Assembly: GCA_025362815.1 (NCBI GenBank)
Contig: JANYFG010000101.1
Location: forward strand, 41,220-105,219
Direction of reading: 5' to 3'
Source of the DNA: Rhodospirillales bacterium
GTDB taxonomy: Bacteria > Pseudomonadota > Alphaproteobacteria > Acetobacterales > Acetobacteraceae
Length of the DNA stretch: 64,000 nucleotides
Shown one piece after another: positions 17,257-26,249 of this stretch. A program made the translations under genes and the position numbers. Each line of letters begins with the position of its first letter. Position 1 is the first letter of the stretch. The notes beneath the pieces are model-generated. The model was not told where the DNA came from and searched no databases. It was given only the letters and a program-made list of their open reading frames with translations.

Positions 17257-19473
17257 GTGTCCGAAGCGACCGCCCATACGAACACGCGTGCCATCGCAAA
17301 AGCGGCGCCTGACAGGCAGGACGGCAATCGGCTGGAAATCATCCTGCTGCGCGAGATCCATGCCGCGCTGACGGACGATCTGTCCTTCGACGACACGCTG
17401 AATGTCATCATGTCCCGCATTCTGGGCGCGCTCGGTGGCTACGCCTGCCGCGTGTGGGAGCGGCGGGGCGCGTCCACCTATGTCAGCCGGGTGGCGCGCG
17501 TCTGCATCGATCCGATCGATCCCACCCACCCCGAATCCGGCGCCGACGAGCGCGTGCCTCTGTCGGAACTGGTCTGTGCTGCGATGTTCGACTGTGAAAA
17601 CGGCACGATGTGGCGCATCACCAGCCCCGCCGATCTCGCACATCCCCGGCTGGGCCCGGCGGTGGCCGCGGGCATCACCAGCCTGATCGGGTGCGCGCTG
17701 ACGGTGGGAGACCGGCGCTTCGCCGTCGTCATGACACTGAAAGGGTCGCAGAACGACCTTCCGGCGAAGGCCACCTTGCTCGGCTGCGTGGGCGACGCGA
17801 TACGGCCTTTGCTGCAACGCAAGCTGACACGCGAGCGCACCGCCCTGCTCAGCGCGGCGCTCAGCGCGGCGCTCGGCGCCACGCATGACGGCGTGATCAT
17901 CGCCGAAATCACCCATCGCGACGATCAGGTTGACCGCATCATCTACATCAACGCGGCGATCACCGATCTCACAGGCCACCAGCCGGCCGATCTGCTGGGG
18001 CAGGCTTTCGCCGTGCTCGACGTGCCGGGTGCCGACGACCATGCGGAAATCGCCCGGATCGAGGACGCGATGCGACGCGCCGAGCCGGTGCGCGCCGTGC
18101 TGCGCCGGCGTCGCAAGGACGGAACCGATTTCTGGGCGGAAACGTCGCTTGTGCCCCTTTGCGATGCCAGCGGGGTTGCCACGCACCGCGTGGGCATCCT
18201 ACGCGACATCACCCGGCGACGCGCCGAGGCCGAGGATCTGCGCGCGCGTGAGGCAAGGCTGCTGGCCACCACGAAAAAGCTGGAAACGCTCACCCGGCAG
18301 TTGATGCGCACCCAGGCCATCGCAAAGCTCGGCACATGGCGCTTCGAAACCGGCTCGGACATCCTGGAGTGGTCGGATAGCGTCTATCCGATGTTCGGCG
18401 TGCGCAAGGAGACATTCGGGGCCACGATCGGGGCGGTCATGGCCCGGATACACCCCCAGGACCGGGATGCGGTGCGCGCCCGCCTCGCGAGGAGCGATCA
18501 AGGCTACGCGGTGCCGCCTTTGGAATACCGCACCATCGGCGCCGATGGAATCGTGCGAACCGTTTCAAGCGACAGCAGCCTCGAACGCGCGGAAGACGGC
18601 AGGGTGATCGCGATCGGCGGCATCCTGCAGGACGTGACCGACCAGAAACACGCCCAGGCCATGTTGCTGCAGGCTGAGAAAATGCGCTCGATCGGCCAGC
18701 TCAGCGGTGGAATCGCGCATGACTTCAACAATCTTCTCACCGTGGTGTCGGTCAACCTGGAAATGCTCGGCGACATGATCGGCACCGATCACCCGGCCGA
18801 GGAATTGCGCGCCATGGCGATGCAGGCGGCGGAGAACGGGGCGAAGCTCACGGCCAACCTGATCGCCTTCGCGCGCCGGCAGTCGCTTCGGCCGGAGCCT
18901 TGCGACGTGAATGCGCTGGTGCGTGGGCTCCGGTTGATCGCGGCCGACGACATCGGCGAACGCCATGACATCGCCCTGGCGCTGGGCGCGGATCTGCCGG
19001 ATTGCCGGCTGGACCGCAGCGGCTTCGAAAGCGCCCTGCTGCATCTGATCGTGAACAGCCGCGATGCGATGGCCGATGGCGGCACCATCACCATCGCCAC
19101 CTCCCGCCGCAGCTTTTCTCCCAGTGGGAGCTTGGGTGGCAGCGGCGCCGTCGGCCACCTGGCCAACCGCGATCTGCGCGAGGGCGAGTATCTCTGCGTC
19201 TCGGTGTCCGACACCGGTGCCGGCATCGCGCCGCATCTTCTCGAACGCGTGTTCGAGCCCTTTTTCACCACCAAGCCGGTGGGCAAGGGCACCGGCCTGG
19301 GTCTGAGCAGCGTGATCGGTTTCGTGCGTCAATCCGGCGGCGACGTGGCGCTGGAAAGCACACCGCAGGTCGGCACGCGCGTGACGCTCTATCTGCCGTT
19401 TCAGGTCACGGCTGACGTTTCAGCGCCAGCGGACCGGATGCCTGGCAGGTGGGCATCATCTCCAGGCGGTTGA
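17257..19473 (+). CDS. GAF/PAS sensor histidine kinase
   Basis: A soluble sensor kinase of 738 residues from GTG 17257, which has GGAGAG about six bases upstream; the frame is open to 17176. An N-terminal GAF-like domain (about 20-190) is followed by a PAS domain (about 195-320) ending in GILRDITRRR. A second PAS/PAC domain ends in GILQDVTDQKHA. HisKA carries phosphoacceptor His in GQLSGGIAHDFNNLL, and the ATPase has NSRDAMADGG, DTGAGI and GKGTGLGLSS boxes. No membrane helix is evident. A 12-bp tandem duplication encodes LSAALSAAL near 17850. It overlaps the convergent SDR gene by 68 bases. Confidence 0.9.
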   Translation: MSEATAHTNTRAIAKAAPDRQDGNRLEIILLREIHAALTDDLSFDDTLNVIMSRILGALGGYACRVWERRGASTYVSRVARVCIDPIDPTHPESGADERVPLSELVCAAMFDCENGTMWRITSPADLAHPRLGPAVAAGITSLIGCALTVGDRRFAVVMTLKGSQNDLPAKATLLGCVGDAIRPLLQRKLTRERTALLSAALSAALGATHDGVIIAEITHRDDQVDRIIYINAAITDLTGHQPADLLGQAFAVLDVPGADDHAEIARIEDAMRRAEPVRAVLRRRRKDGTDFWAETSLVPLCDASGVATHRVGILRDITRRRAEAEDLRAREARLLATTKKLETLTRQLMRTQAIAKLGTWRFETGSDILEWSDSVYPMFGVRKETFGATIGAVMARIHPQDRDAVRARLARSDQGYAVPPLEYRTIGADGIVRTVSSDSSLERAEDGRVIAIGGILQDVTDQKHAQAMLLQAEKMRSIGQLSGGIAHDFNNLLTVVSVNLEMLGDMIGTDHPAEELRAMAMQAAENGAKLTANLIAFARRQSLRPEPCDVNALVRGLRLIAADDIGERHDIALALGADLPDCRLDRSGFESALLHLIVNSRDAMADGGTITIATSRRSFSPSGSLGGSGAVGHLANRDLREGEYLCVSVSDTGAGIAPHLLERVFEPFFTTKPVGKGTGLGLSSVIGFVRQSGGDVALESTPQVGTRVTLYLPFQVTADVSAPADRMPGRWASSPGG

Positions 19474-20161
19474 TGTTCACATGCGCGGGCAGGCCGATCA
19501 CCCAGGACACCGCCTCGGCGATGTCGAGCGGGTTGAGCGGCGTGAGATTGGCGTAGACCGCCGCCGCCTTGTCACCGTCGCCGTGAAACCGCGTGGTGCT
19601 GAAATCGGTGCCGCCCACCAGGCCGGGCTCCAGATCCGTCACCCGCACGCCGGTGCCGACGAGATCGGCCCTGAGGTTGAGGCTGAACTGCGTCACGAAC
19701 GCCTTGGACGCGCCATACACATGCCCGCCCGGATACGGATAAAGTGCCGCGGTGCTGGACAGGTTGATCACATGGCCGGTGTTGCGCGCCACCATCCCGG
19801 GCAGCAGCGCCCGCGTCATGTGCATCAGCCCCGTCACGTTGGTGGCCACCATCGTGTCCCAGTCCGAAAGACTGGCGCGATATGACGGGTCCATGCCCAA
19901 GGCGAGGCCGGCATTGTTCACCAGCACATCCACCGCGCGCCAGGCTTCAGGCAACGTGTCCGGCAAGGCCGCCACCGACGCGGCGTCCGTCACGTCGAGC
20001 GTGTGTGCCAGCACGGCGGGGCCGAGGTCGGCGGCCAGCGCGTCCAGACGCTCCCGCCTTCGGCCGGCGGCGATGACGCGATGGCCATCGGCCACGAGGC
20101 GTTGCGTGATCGCGCGGCCAAAGCCCGCGGAGGCGCCGGTGACAAAGACGGTAAGGCTCAT
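19406..20161 (-). CDS. SDR oxidoreductase, YdfG-like
   Basis: Classical short-chain dehydrogenase of 251 residues: VTGASAGFG nucleotide loop (about 7-15), VNNAGLA, NLSSTAALYPYPGGHVYGASK (catalytic Ser, Tyr and Lys), and LEPGLVGGTDFS. This pattern is closest to YdfG, which oxidises L-allo-threonine and 3-hydroxy acids and reduces malonic semialdehyde with NADP. The substrate is inferred only from resemblance. Its 3' end overlaps the convergent kinase gene by 68 bases, and it lies 15 bases downstream of the EEP-family gene on the same strand. Confidence 0.85.
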   Translation of the reverse strand: MSLTVFVTGASAGFGRAITQRLVADGHRVIAAGRRRERLDALAADLGPAVLAHTLDVTDAASVAALPDTLPEAWRAVDVLVNNAGLALGMDPSYRASLSDWDTMVATNVTGLMHMTRALLPGMVARNTGHVINLSSTAALYPYPGGHVYGASKAFVTQFSLNLRADLVGTGVRVTDLEPGLVGGTDFSTTRFHGDGDKAAAVYANLTPLNPLDIAEAVSWVIGLPAHVNINRLEMMPTCQASGPLALKRQP

Positions 20162-20176
20162 GAGCAGGCTCCTGGT

Positions 20177-21028
20177 TCAGTCCGGTATCTGAAAGCGCAC
20201 CGAGACCGGGCAATGGTCGGACAACCGCTCCTTCATCTCGGCGGTGCTTTCCCGATAGACCAGAACGCGCAGGCTGTCAGGCCGCATCCACGCGCGCGCG
20301 GTGCCGCCGGCGATGATGTGGTCGAGAAACCCGGCGCCGCCCCAGCAGGGGGAATGCCGGCCCGCTTCCGCCCGCAGCAACGGGCCCGGCCGCTGCAGGC
20401 TGGCGAAGAAGCCGTCGCGCCCTTCCATCCAGCGGTTGAAATCGCCCATCAGCACGAAGGGCACACCGTCTGCCGCGCGGTGCGCGACCCAGTCAGTGAG
20501 ATGCGACAGCTGCAGGGCCAGTGTGGGGCAGGCGGGGTTGGCCCGCGTGTCCAGCGCCTCCTCCCGGCAGCCGGACTTCAGATGCACCGCCAACAGCCGC
20601 AGATCGCCGGACGGCAGGTTCAACGTGACGTCGGCGCCGCTGCGCAGGTGGTATTTCGCGTTCTTGTAGACATCCAGCGCCGCAAGGTCGGGGTTGGCCG
20701 TGAAATCAAGGCCCCGCCGGATGGCGAACCCGGTGCGCTGCACCACCGCATCGCCCGTGATATGAAGCCGGTAGCGATCGGGCGGAAAAACCCGCGCCGC
20801 CAGCTCCGGGCCATCCACCTCGCTGAACGCCACCACGTCGGCGTCCAGCAAAAGCGCATACCGGCGCAGCGTGTCGATATCCTCGTCACGCTTGGGCTGC
20901 ACGTCCTCCGGCAGATCCGGCCCGCCGGCCGGGCGCAGCGTGAGCCACGACAGATTCCAGGTGGAGAATTTCAGCTCCCCCGCACACGCCTGCCCCGCCA
21001 GCAGCAGCCAGATCAGAAAGATGCGCAT
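20177..21028 (-). CDS. Secreted endonuclease/exonuclease/phosphatase-family protein
   Basis: A 283-residue protein starting with a signal peptide (MRIFLIWLLLAGQACAGE, cleavage near residue 17). The mature part has the DNase I-like fold: STWNLSWL, VVAFSEVDGPE (catalytic Glu), LLAVHLKSGC, FVLMGDFNRW (Asp and Asn) and RLSDHCPVSV (terminal Asp-His). All metal and catalytic residues appear intact. A secreted or periplasmic phosphodiesterase or nuclease role is likely; the substrate is unknown. The long upstream extension of this frame is a shadow of the divergent ATPase gene and was excluded. Confidence 0.85.
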   Translation of the reverse strand: MRIFLIWLLLAGQACAGELKFSTWNLSWLTLRPAGGPDLPEDVQPKRDEDIDTLRRYALLLDADVVAFSEVDGPELAARVFPPDRYRLHITGDAVVQRTGFAIRRGLDFTANPDLAALDVYKNAKYHLRSGADVTLNLPSGDLRLLAVHLKSGCREEALDTRANPACPTLALQLSHLTDWVAHRAADGVPFVLMGDFNRWMEGRDGFFASLQRPGPLLRAEAGRHSPCWGGAGFLDHIIAGGTARAWMRPDSLRVLVYRESTAEMKERLSDHCPVSVRFQIPD

Positions 21029-21139
21029 GCGACATGCTGCACGCACGGCCAGGTCCCTCCCAGCGCAAACAGAAGGCGTCACGCGGAACTCACGGGGGAA
21101 TCGGTTTCGCCGCCGGTCGTCAGCGCGTAGAAGACAGGC

Positions 21140-22618
21140 ATGACCGTCGCCATCGATATGGGCCGCACCGAACAGGGCGCCACCGCCCAGCTCGACCTCG
21201 AGGAGCTGCTCGCCACACGGCTTCTGGTGCAGGGCAATTCCGGCTCCGGAAAGTCGCACCTGCTGCGCCGTCTGCTGGAACAGAGTGCCGCCTGGGTGCA
21301 GCAGGTGGTGATCGACCCGGAAGGCGATTTCGTGAGCCTGGCCGACCATCACCCGCATCTGGTGATCGACGCCGGCGCGCATACTGAGGCCGCCTTGGGC
21401 CATGCCGCCGAACGGGTGCGCCAGCATCGCGTCTCGGTGGTGCTGAACCTTGAGAACCTGGATGCCGAAGGCCAGATGCGCGCCGCCGCCGCCTTCCTCC
21501 ACGGCCTGTTCGACGCCGACAGGTCGTGCTGGACGCCGGTGCTGGTGGTGGTTGACGAGGCGCAGCTTTTCGCACCCGCCGTGGGCGGCGAGGTGCCGGA
21601 CGAGGCGCGGAAAATCTCGCTCGCCGCCATGACGAACCTCATGTGCCGCGGCCGCAAGCGCGGTCTGGCCGGCGTGATCGCCACCCAGCGCCTGGCCAAA
21701 CTCGCCAAGAACGTGGCGGCCGAGGCCTCCAACTTCCTGATGGGCCGCACCTTCCTGGATATCGACATGGCGCGCGCCGCCGATCTGCTGGGCATGGAAC
21801 GGCGCCAGGCCGACATGTTCCGTGATCTCGCGCGCGGCCAGTTCATCGCCCTCGGCCCTGCTCTGTCCCGCCGGCCGCTGACGCTGCGCATCGGCACCGT
21901 CGCCACCGCCTCGCGCTCGGCGGCGCCTTGCCTGATGCCGATGCCACAGACCGATTCTCACAGCGCCCGCGATCTCGTGCTGTCCGATATTCCCCAGGCC
22001 CCGCGCCCGCCGCCGCGCCGCCTGGCCACGCCCGGGCCGGATCTTCTGAGCCAGCTGTCGCAGGCCCGGCCCGCCGTGCCGCAGGGCGAGACGGAGGCGG
22101 CGCCGGACATGTTCGTGGTGGCCGAACGCCAGCGCCGCATGGAGGCCATTCTACGCGCCATGATGGCCGAGGCGGAGGCGGCGTTCCGCCCGGTGGCGGC
22201 CTTGTATCAGGATTTTCTGGTGCGCCTGCGGATCGAGGCGCTGGAGGGCAGGCCGCCCGACCTCACCCAATTTCGCCCGCTGCTCGCCAGCGCCCGCGCC
22301 GGGGTGGAGGATGCGTCGCTGGCCGATGCGGCGTGGCCGCGCGTGCAGGCCATGGCGGCATCCCTGCCGGACGACGCGCAAAGCGTTTTTCTTCTCGTGG
22401 CGCACATGGCGCGGATGGCGGCGCCATGCCCCTCCGATGCGACCATCGCCCGCGTCTACGGAACGCATTCCACGGGCCGGGCGCGTCGCCTGCTGGGCTT
22501 CCTGGAGGAACAGCAGGCGATCGTCTGCTGCCCGGAGCCGGGCGGGCGACGAAGCGTGGCCATCGTGGGGATCGGCTGGCGCACCGCGCCGGGCGAGCCG
22601 GGGGCCGTCGCGGCTTAG
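21140..22618 (+). CDS. HerA/DUF87-like ATPase
   Basis: A 492-residue P-loop ATPase of the FtsK/HerA type. Walker A QGNSGSGKSH (about 31-40), the DPEGDF motif after it, Walker B VLVVVDEAQLF (133-144), and an arginine/glutamine sensor region RGRKRGLAGVIATQRLAKL are all clear. The C-terminal 230 residues (helical, Ala/Arg-rich) do not match a domain I recognise. HerA proteins pump or process DNA and can act in repair or defence; no NurA or defence partner is adjacent. The nearest gene is the divergent secreted phosphodiesterase. The stop codon is the first base group of a dispersed repeat. Confidence 0.8.
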   Translation: MTVAIDMGRTEQGATAQLDLEELLATRLLVQGNSGSGKSHLLRRLLEQSAAWVQQVVIDPEGDFVSLADHHPHLVIDAGAHTEAALGHAAERVRQHRVSVVLNLENLDAEGQMRAAAAFLHGLFDADRSCWTPVLVVVDEAQLFAPAVGGEVPDEARKISLAAMTNLMCRGRKRGLAGVIATQRLAKLAKNVAAEASNFLMGRTFLDIDMARAADLLGMERRQADMFRDLARGQFIALGPALSRRPLTLRIGTVATASRSAAPCLMPMPQTDSHSARDLVLSDIPQAPRPPPRRLATPGPDLLSQLSQARPAVPQGETEAAPDMFVVAERQRRMEAILRAMMAEAEAAFRPVAALYQDFLVRLRIEALEGRPPDLTQFRPLLASARAGVEDASLADAAWPRVQAMAASLPDDAQSVFLLVAHMARMAAPCPSDATIARVYGTHSTGRARRLLGFLEEQQAIVCCPEPGGRRSVAIVGIGWRTAPGEPGAVAA

Positions 22619-22719
22619 AGCCTGATGATTTTGGGTAGCGCCACTCCTCATGCTTCAAGTCTTTGTTCGATCAGGTTTACGCATCTGGGTGAAGCAACCC
22701 CAACGCCTCACGATCTAAT
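22615..22719 (-). repeat. Dispersed palindromic repeat, copy A (diverged)
   Basis: Reverse-oriented, more diverged copy of the element found at 45317-45423 and 60796-60902. Read on the minus strand it keeps the GGGTTGCTTCACCC loop with its flanks and ends in AAATCATCAGGCTCTAA. It overlaps the stop codon of the HerA-like gene by four bases. Confidence 0.8.
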
Positions 22720-22740
22720 AACGCTGGAACTCGCCGAATC

Positions 22741-23436
22741 ATGTGGCATGTCGCCAGGTGGTATGGTGTTTACTGGCGGGTGAATTCTTTGCCCTCCCCC
22801 TCTCCTTATACTGATCTCTCGGTTGTGTTGCGCGGTGTGCGCGACGCGATGGGCGGATGGTGCGCGCGCGGGGCGCTGGCGCATGGGTTGGCCTTGATCC
22901 TGTGGTCCCGGCTGTCGATGCTTTGCACGCGGATGGAGGGCCTTGCGGGCCGGTTTCTGGCGGGCGGAGTTCGGCGGCGTGTGGCGGTGGCGCGCGCGGG
23001 ATCGGCTGCGGCGGGCGATGGCCTCGGAGATGGCGTCAGGCGTGGTGCCGGGGGTGGCGCCCGGGCTTGGCCGGGGCACTTCGCGTGGCTGGTGCGACGA
23101 GTGGGGTGGCAGGCGGCGGGGTTTGGATGCCAGCTTCGCGCGGTTTTGCAGACGCCTGAAATGGTGGCCCTGCTGGAGGCAAGCCCGCAGGCGGGGCGGA
23201 TGTTGCGGCCGATCTGCCGGATGCTGGCGGTGGAGACGGCGTTGCTGCGGCTGCCGCCACGCCTTCGCGTGGCGCGTGTTGCGGTGGTGGGAGACGTCGT
23301 TGCTGGGGCGATTTCCACGCCGCGCAAGGCGCACGGAAGGGCTGTCGTGGAACCTTGGCGGATCAAGCTGCCGCGTGGGGTGCTGGCCGCGGCGCGGCGG
23401 CAGGGGTTTGGACGGATTCCGTCTGACAAAGGCTGA
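22741..23436 (+). CDS. Conserved hypothetical protein, unknown function
   Basis: An Arg/Ala/Leu-rich ORF of up to 231 residues with no catalytic motif. Central and C-terminal segments (FAWLVRRVGWQAAGFGCQLRAVL and RMLRPICRMLAVE, read in pieces) resemble a small family of uncharacterised Acetobacteraceae proteins that I recall as having the same GRxLRPxCRxL block. This supports the chosen frame over two competing frames. The start is uncertain: ATG 22741 or GTG 22780 are both possible. It lies between dispersed repeat copy A and an AT-richer hydrolase gene. Confidence 0.5.
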   Translation: MWHVARWYGVYWRVNSLPSPSPYTDLSVVLRGVRDAMGGWCARGALAHGLALILWSRLSMLCTRMEGLAGRFLAGGVRRRVAVARAGSAAAGDGLGDGVRRGAGGGARAWPGHFAWLVRRVGWQAAGFGCQLRAVLQTPEMVALLEASPQAGRMLRPICRMLAVETALLRLPPRLRVARVAVVGDVVAGAISTPRKAHGRAVVEPWRIKLPRGVLAAARRQGFGRIPSDKG

Positions 23437-23472
23437 TTGGGGCTTTGGGAAAGCTGCGATCTATTTGTTTCG

Positions 23473-23486
23473 TATTGTTAACAATA
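23473..23486. promoter_or_regulatory. 14-bp AT-rich palindrome in the gap before the hydrolase gene
   Basis: TATTGTTAACAATA is a perfect palindrome 37 bases after the preceding ORF, inside the 263-base gap 23437-23699. It could be an operator for the hydrolase gene downstream. Nothing else in the gap was recognised. Confidence 0.4.
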
Positions 23487-23699
23487 AAGGGGGTTTCGAG
23501 CGGTTTGCGATGCGGGTCAGCCGGGTCGGGTCTTGCTTCCGAACGGCGAGCAGTATTCGGTGCGGTGGCGCAGGGCATGGATGGCCGGGTTGGCCGAATG
23601 TTGACCCACCCGTTCTATGGGGTTGGGCTGCCAAATTTGACGTGTATTGATCAGGCATGCATCACTACAGACATCTTGAAAAGAGTTGGAGAATAGAAG

Positions 23700-24473
23700 A
23701 TGATTCGCACAAAACTGGCAGCATATCAGATGGTGCTGGCTGCTTTTTTTCTGTCCGCCACTTGTGTCCCCTCGGATGCAGCAGAGACAAAAGTTGACCT
23801 GCAGACCCGCCCGGGCAATGTCCAGCCGGTCGTGTTCATCCCGGCGACCCAACCTGTCGGTGGCGTGATCCTGTTTCCAGGTGGCAATGGCGTTATCAGC
23901 CGGGTTCAGGGAAATTTCCTGCTGCGCGTTGCGGATCGCTTCGCGGCGGGGGGCTATAACGTCGCCATCCTCGATTCGCCCAGTGATCATCCGAACGGCA
24001 TGGGCACGCCGTTTCGTATCGGCGAAGCGCATGCCCGCGATATTTCGGCGGTTGCAACGTTTCTGCGTGGCAAGACGCCTGGTCCGGTTTGGGCAATCGG
24101 CACGAGCCGCGGAAGCATCTCGGCCGCCAATGCTGGGGCACGGCTTGGGCCCGCGACAATTTCCGGGATTGTTCTGACCTCGTCGGTCTGGGGGTCAGGT
24201 ATGGAGGGCGTGCCGCTGGGGCAGATTGCCGTGCCGACGCTGGTGATACACAACCGCGACGATGGCTGCAGTGAAGCACCGTTTGCCGGTACCACCGGGG
24301 CGATGGCGCAGCTGACGAAGGCGCCTGCGAAGGAATTGATCGCGGTTGAGGGCGGTAACGGTCCCGGGCGCGGCGATCCGTGTGGTGCAGGCGCGGCTCA
24401 TGGTTTTCAAGGGCTCGAATCCAGTGTGGTGAAGCAGACCCTTGCGTGGATGGCCGCACATGACCGGAAATGA
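23700..24473 (+). CDS. Secreted alpha/beta-hydrolase-fold protein
   Basis: A 257-residue protein with a signal peptide (LAAFFLSATCVPSDAAE, cleavage near 28). The core has VGGVILFPGGNG (oxyanion region), a nucleophile elbow GTSRGS with Ser136, HNRDDGC with candidate Asp187/188, and AHGFQGLE with His234, a complete catalytic triad in order. The substrate is unknown; the family includes dienelactone-hydrolase-like and peptidase-like enzymes. Base composition is visibly less GC-rich than in neighbours, and the gene sits between a dispersed repeat and tRNA-Ser, suggesting separate acquisition. Ribosome binding: GGAG about 13 bases and GAAG directly upstream of the ATG. Confidence 0.75.
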   Translation: MIRTKLAAYQMVLAAFFLSATCVPSDAAETKVDLQTRPGNVQPVVFIPATQPVGGVILFPGGNGVISRVQGNFLLRVADRFAAGGYNVAILDSPSDHPNGMGTPFRIGEAHARDISAVATFLRGKTPGPVWAIGTSRGSISAANAGARLGPATISGIVLTSSVWGSGMEGVPLGQIAVPTLVIHNRDDGCSEAPFAGTTGAMAQLTKAPAKELIAVEGGNGPGRGDPCGAGAAHGFQGLESSVVKQTLAWMAAHDRK

Positions 24474-24607
24474 TCGCGGCATGATCGACAAGACAACTGC
24501 CTGGTCGCATCTTCGCCGGTCAGGCGACGACTTCGCCGCGTGCTCGGTCATGTGCATCGGTTAGCTACGGCGCTGGTAGCGCTTCCAAACTGGACGGGGC
24601 GGAAAAT

Positions 24608-24699
24608 TGGCGGAGGGGATGGGATTCGAACCCACGATACGGTTTAACCCGTATGACGATTTAGCAAACCGTTGCCTTCAGCCGCTCGGCCACCCCTCC
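24608..24699 (-). tRNA. tRNA-Ser (anticodon GCU), CCA encoded
   Basis: On the minus strand the acceptor arms GGAGGGG and CCCCTCC pair, followed by discriminator G and an encoded CCA (24610-24608). The anticodon loop TTTGCTAAA gives GCU, reading AGC/AGU. A long variable arm and a GGTTCGAATCC T-arm complete a class II tRNA. The remaining bases of the 24474-24834 gap hold no gene I can support. Confidence 0.97.
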
Positions 24700-24834
24700 G
24701 CCGAGAGAGACGCACGCGATTGCGACCTTGTTCAAACACACAACGTTTGCCCAGGTGTTTTAGGCAGAGACGGGGGCGGCGTCAAATGGTGACATCTTGA
24801 AGTCTACCCCCCGGCTCGGGCTCAGACAGGCGTT

Positions 24835-25458
24835 CTAGCTGAGGGCGATGTCGAAACCGCGTTTGGTGGCGGGGCGGGCCATCATCGTGTCGTACCAGCG
24901 TTTGACGTGGGGGAATTCGGCGAGGTCGATGAGGTGGCGTTCGTGGCGCCACGCCCAGCCGAGGATGGCGAAGTCGGCGATGGAGATGTTGCCGGCGAAG
25001 AACTCGACCTCGGCCAGCCTGCGGTCGGCCACGCCGTAAAGGCGTTTGGTTTCCTTGCTGTAGCGCTCCAGGCCGTATGTCCTGTCGGCTTCATTTTCCA
25101 CCTGCAGAAAGTGGTGGACCTGTCCTGGCATGGGGCCGAAGCCGCCCATCTGCCACATCAGCCATTCCAACACGGGGATTTTGCCACGTGGGTCGGCCGG
25201 CATGAACGTGCCGGTTTTCTCGGCGAGGTAGAGCAGGATGGCGCCTGATTCGAACACACCGATCTCGGTGCCGCCGGGGCCGTTGGAGTCCTTGATGGCG
25301 GGGATGCGGTTGTTGGGGCTGAACGCCAGAAATTCGGGGTTGAACTGCTCGCCCTTGCCGATGTTGACGGGATGGACGCTGTAGGGGAGGCCCATCTCTT
25401 CCAAGGCCACCGAGATCTTGCGCCCGTTGGGGGTGTTCCAGGTCCAGAGTTCGATCAT
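24835..25458 (-). CDS. Glutathione S-transferase, YfcG/YghU-like
   Basis: A 207-residue GST. The N-terminal thioredoxin-like domain has LWTWNTPNGRKIS, where the TPNGRK segment replaces a catalytic Tyr or Ser as in YfcG-type disulfide-bond oxidoreductases, then NNRIPAI and FESGAILLYLAEK (glutathione-binding Glu-Ser). The C-terminal helical domain has ISIADFAILGW and HVKRWYDTMMARPA. The likely activity is glutathione-dependent disulfide reduction. It overlaps the upstream deacetylase gene by four bases and ends the gatCAB-deacetylase-GST run on the minus strand. Confidence 0.9.
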   Translation of the reverse strand: MIELWTWNTPNGRKISVALEEMGLPYSVHPVNIGKGEQFNPEFLAFSPNNRIPAIKDSNGPGGTEIGVFESGAILLYLAEKTGTFMPADPRGKIPVLEWLMWQMGGFGPMPGQVHHFLQVENEADRTYGLERYSKETKRLYGVADRRLAEVEFFAGNISIADFAILGWAWRHERHLIDLAEFPHVKRWYDTMMARPATKRGFDIALS

Positions 25459-26249
25459 GAGGATGCCTTTTTTGGGTGCTGGCGGGGGTTGCCGGCGACG
25501 AGCCAGGCGAAGCGGGCCTGATTGTCGGTTTCATAGACCTGGTAGCGCGGCAGGGCGAAATCGGGGCTGCCGGGCATGATCGCGCTGGAGCCGAGAGCGT
25601 AGGCGGCGATGCAGCCGGCTTTCTGGGCGGCAGCTTCCAGCTGGGCGTCGTGGATGCCGAAGGGCCAGGCGAGCAGGTCGGCGGGAAGGCCGAGACGGGA
25701 CGTGATGGCGCCGCGGCTGCCGGCGATCTCCTGGTCGAGATAAGCCTGGAACGCGGCGGGGGTGAGCCGGGCGCGTTCGGTGTTGAAGTTGGGATGGGTC
25801 TGGGTGTGGGGCTGCACATCCACCAGGCCGGATTTCAGCATCTCGGTGATCATCGGCCAGGTGAGGTAGGCGTTGCCCTGGCCGATGGCGGGGGGATTGA
25901 TGAACAGGGTGGCGTGGAAATTGTGCTGGCGCAGGATGGGGAACATCTCGGTGTAGACCGAGCGCCAGCCGTCATCGGCGGTGATGGCGACTGTGGTCGA
26001 AACGCCTGCTGTGCCGTGGGCAAGGGCGAGAGAGCTGCGCAACGGGGCGACGGTGACGTGGTTGCTTGCCAGCCAGGCCATCTGGGTGGCAAACACGGGG
26101 GTGCTGACGGTGGTGGCCGACGTCGACACGCCTGGATGGAAGCGGTGGTAGGTCAGCACCGCCATCCCGCCCGTTGTTTGCGCGTTTGCGCGCCGGGCGA
26201 CGGCGAGGCCACCCGCCGCAAGTCCTCCTAGGAGCGTGCGGCGGTTCAT
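25455..26249 (-). CDS. Exported polysaccharide deacetylase-family protein
   Basis: A 264-residue NodB-fold protein with a Tat-like leader (NRRTLLGGLAAGGLAVARR, then ANAQ). Motifs are LTYHRF at the N-terminus of the fold, ITADDGWRSVY with the metal/catalytic DD pair, VQPHTQTHPN with the two metal His, and LLAWPFG. A role in trimming N-acetyl groups from an envelope or extracellular glycan is inferred. The start codon is embedded in the third unit of a 17-bp tandem repeat whose first unit contains the gatB stop. The 3' end overlaps the GST gene by four bases (ATGA). Confidence 0.87.
   Translation of the reverse strand: MNRRTLLGGLAAGGLAVARRANAQTTGGMAVLTYHRFHPGVSTSATTVSTPVFATQMAWLASNHVTVAPLRSSLALAHGTAGVSTTVAITADDGWRSVYTEMFPILRQHNFHATLFINPPAIGQGNAYLTWPMITEMLKSGLVDVQPHTQTHPNFNTERARLTPAAFQAYLDQEIAGSRGAITSRLGLPADLLAWPFGIHDAQLEAAAQKAGCIAAYALGSSAIMPGSPDFALPRYQVYETDNQARFAWLVAGNPRQHPKKASS

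Noticed and set aside
22943..23650. Alternative frame over the orphan gene at 22741-23436
   Set aside because: Very Arg/Cys/Trp-rich product. The competing frame contains the RPxCRxL block recalled from related species.
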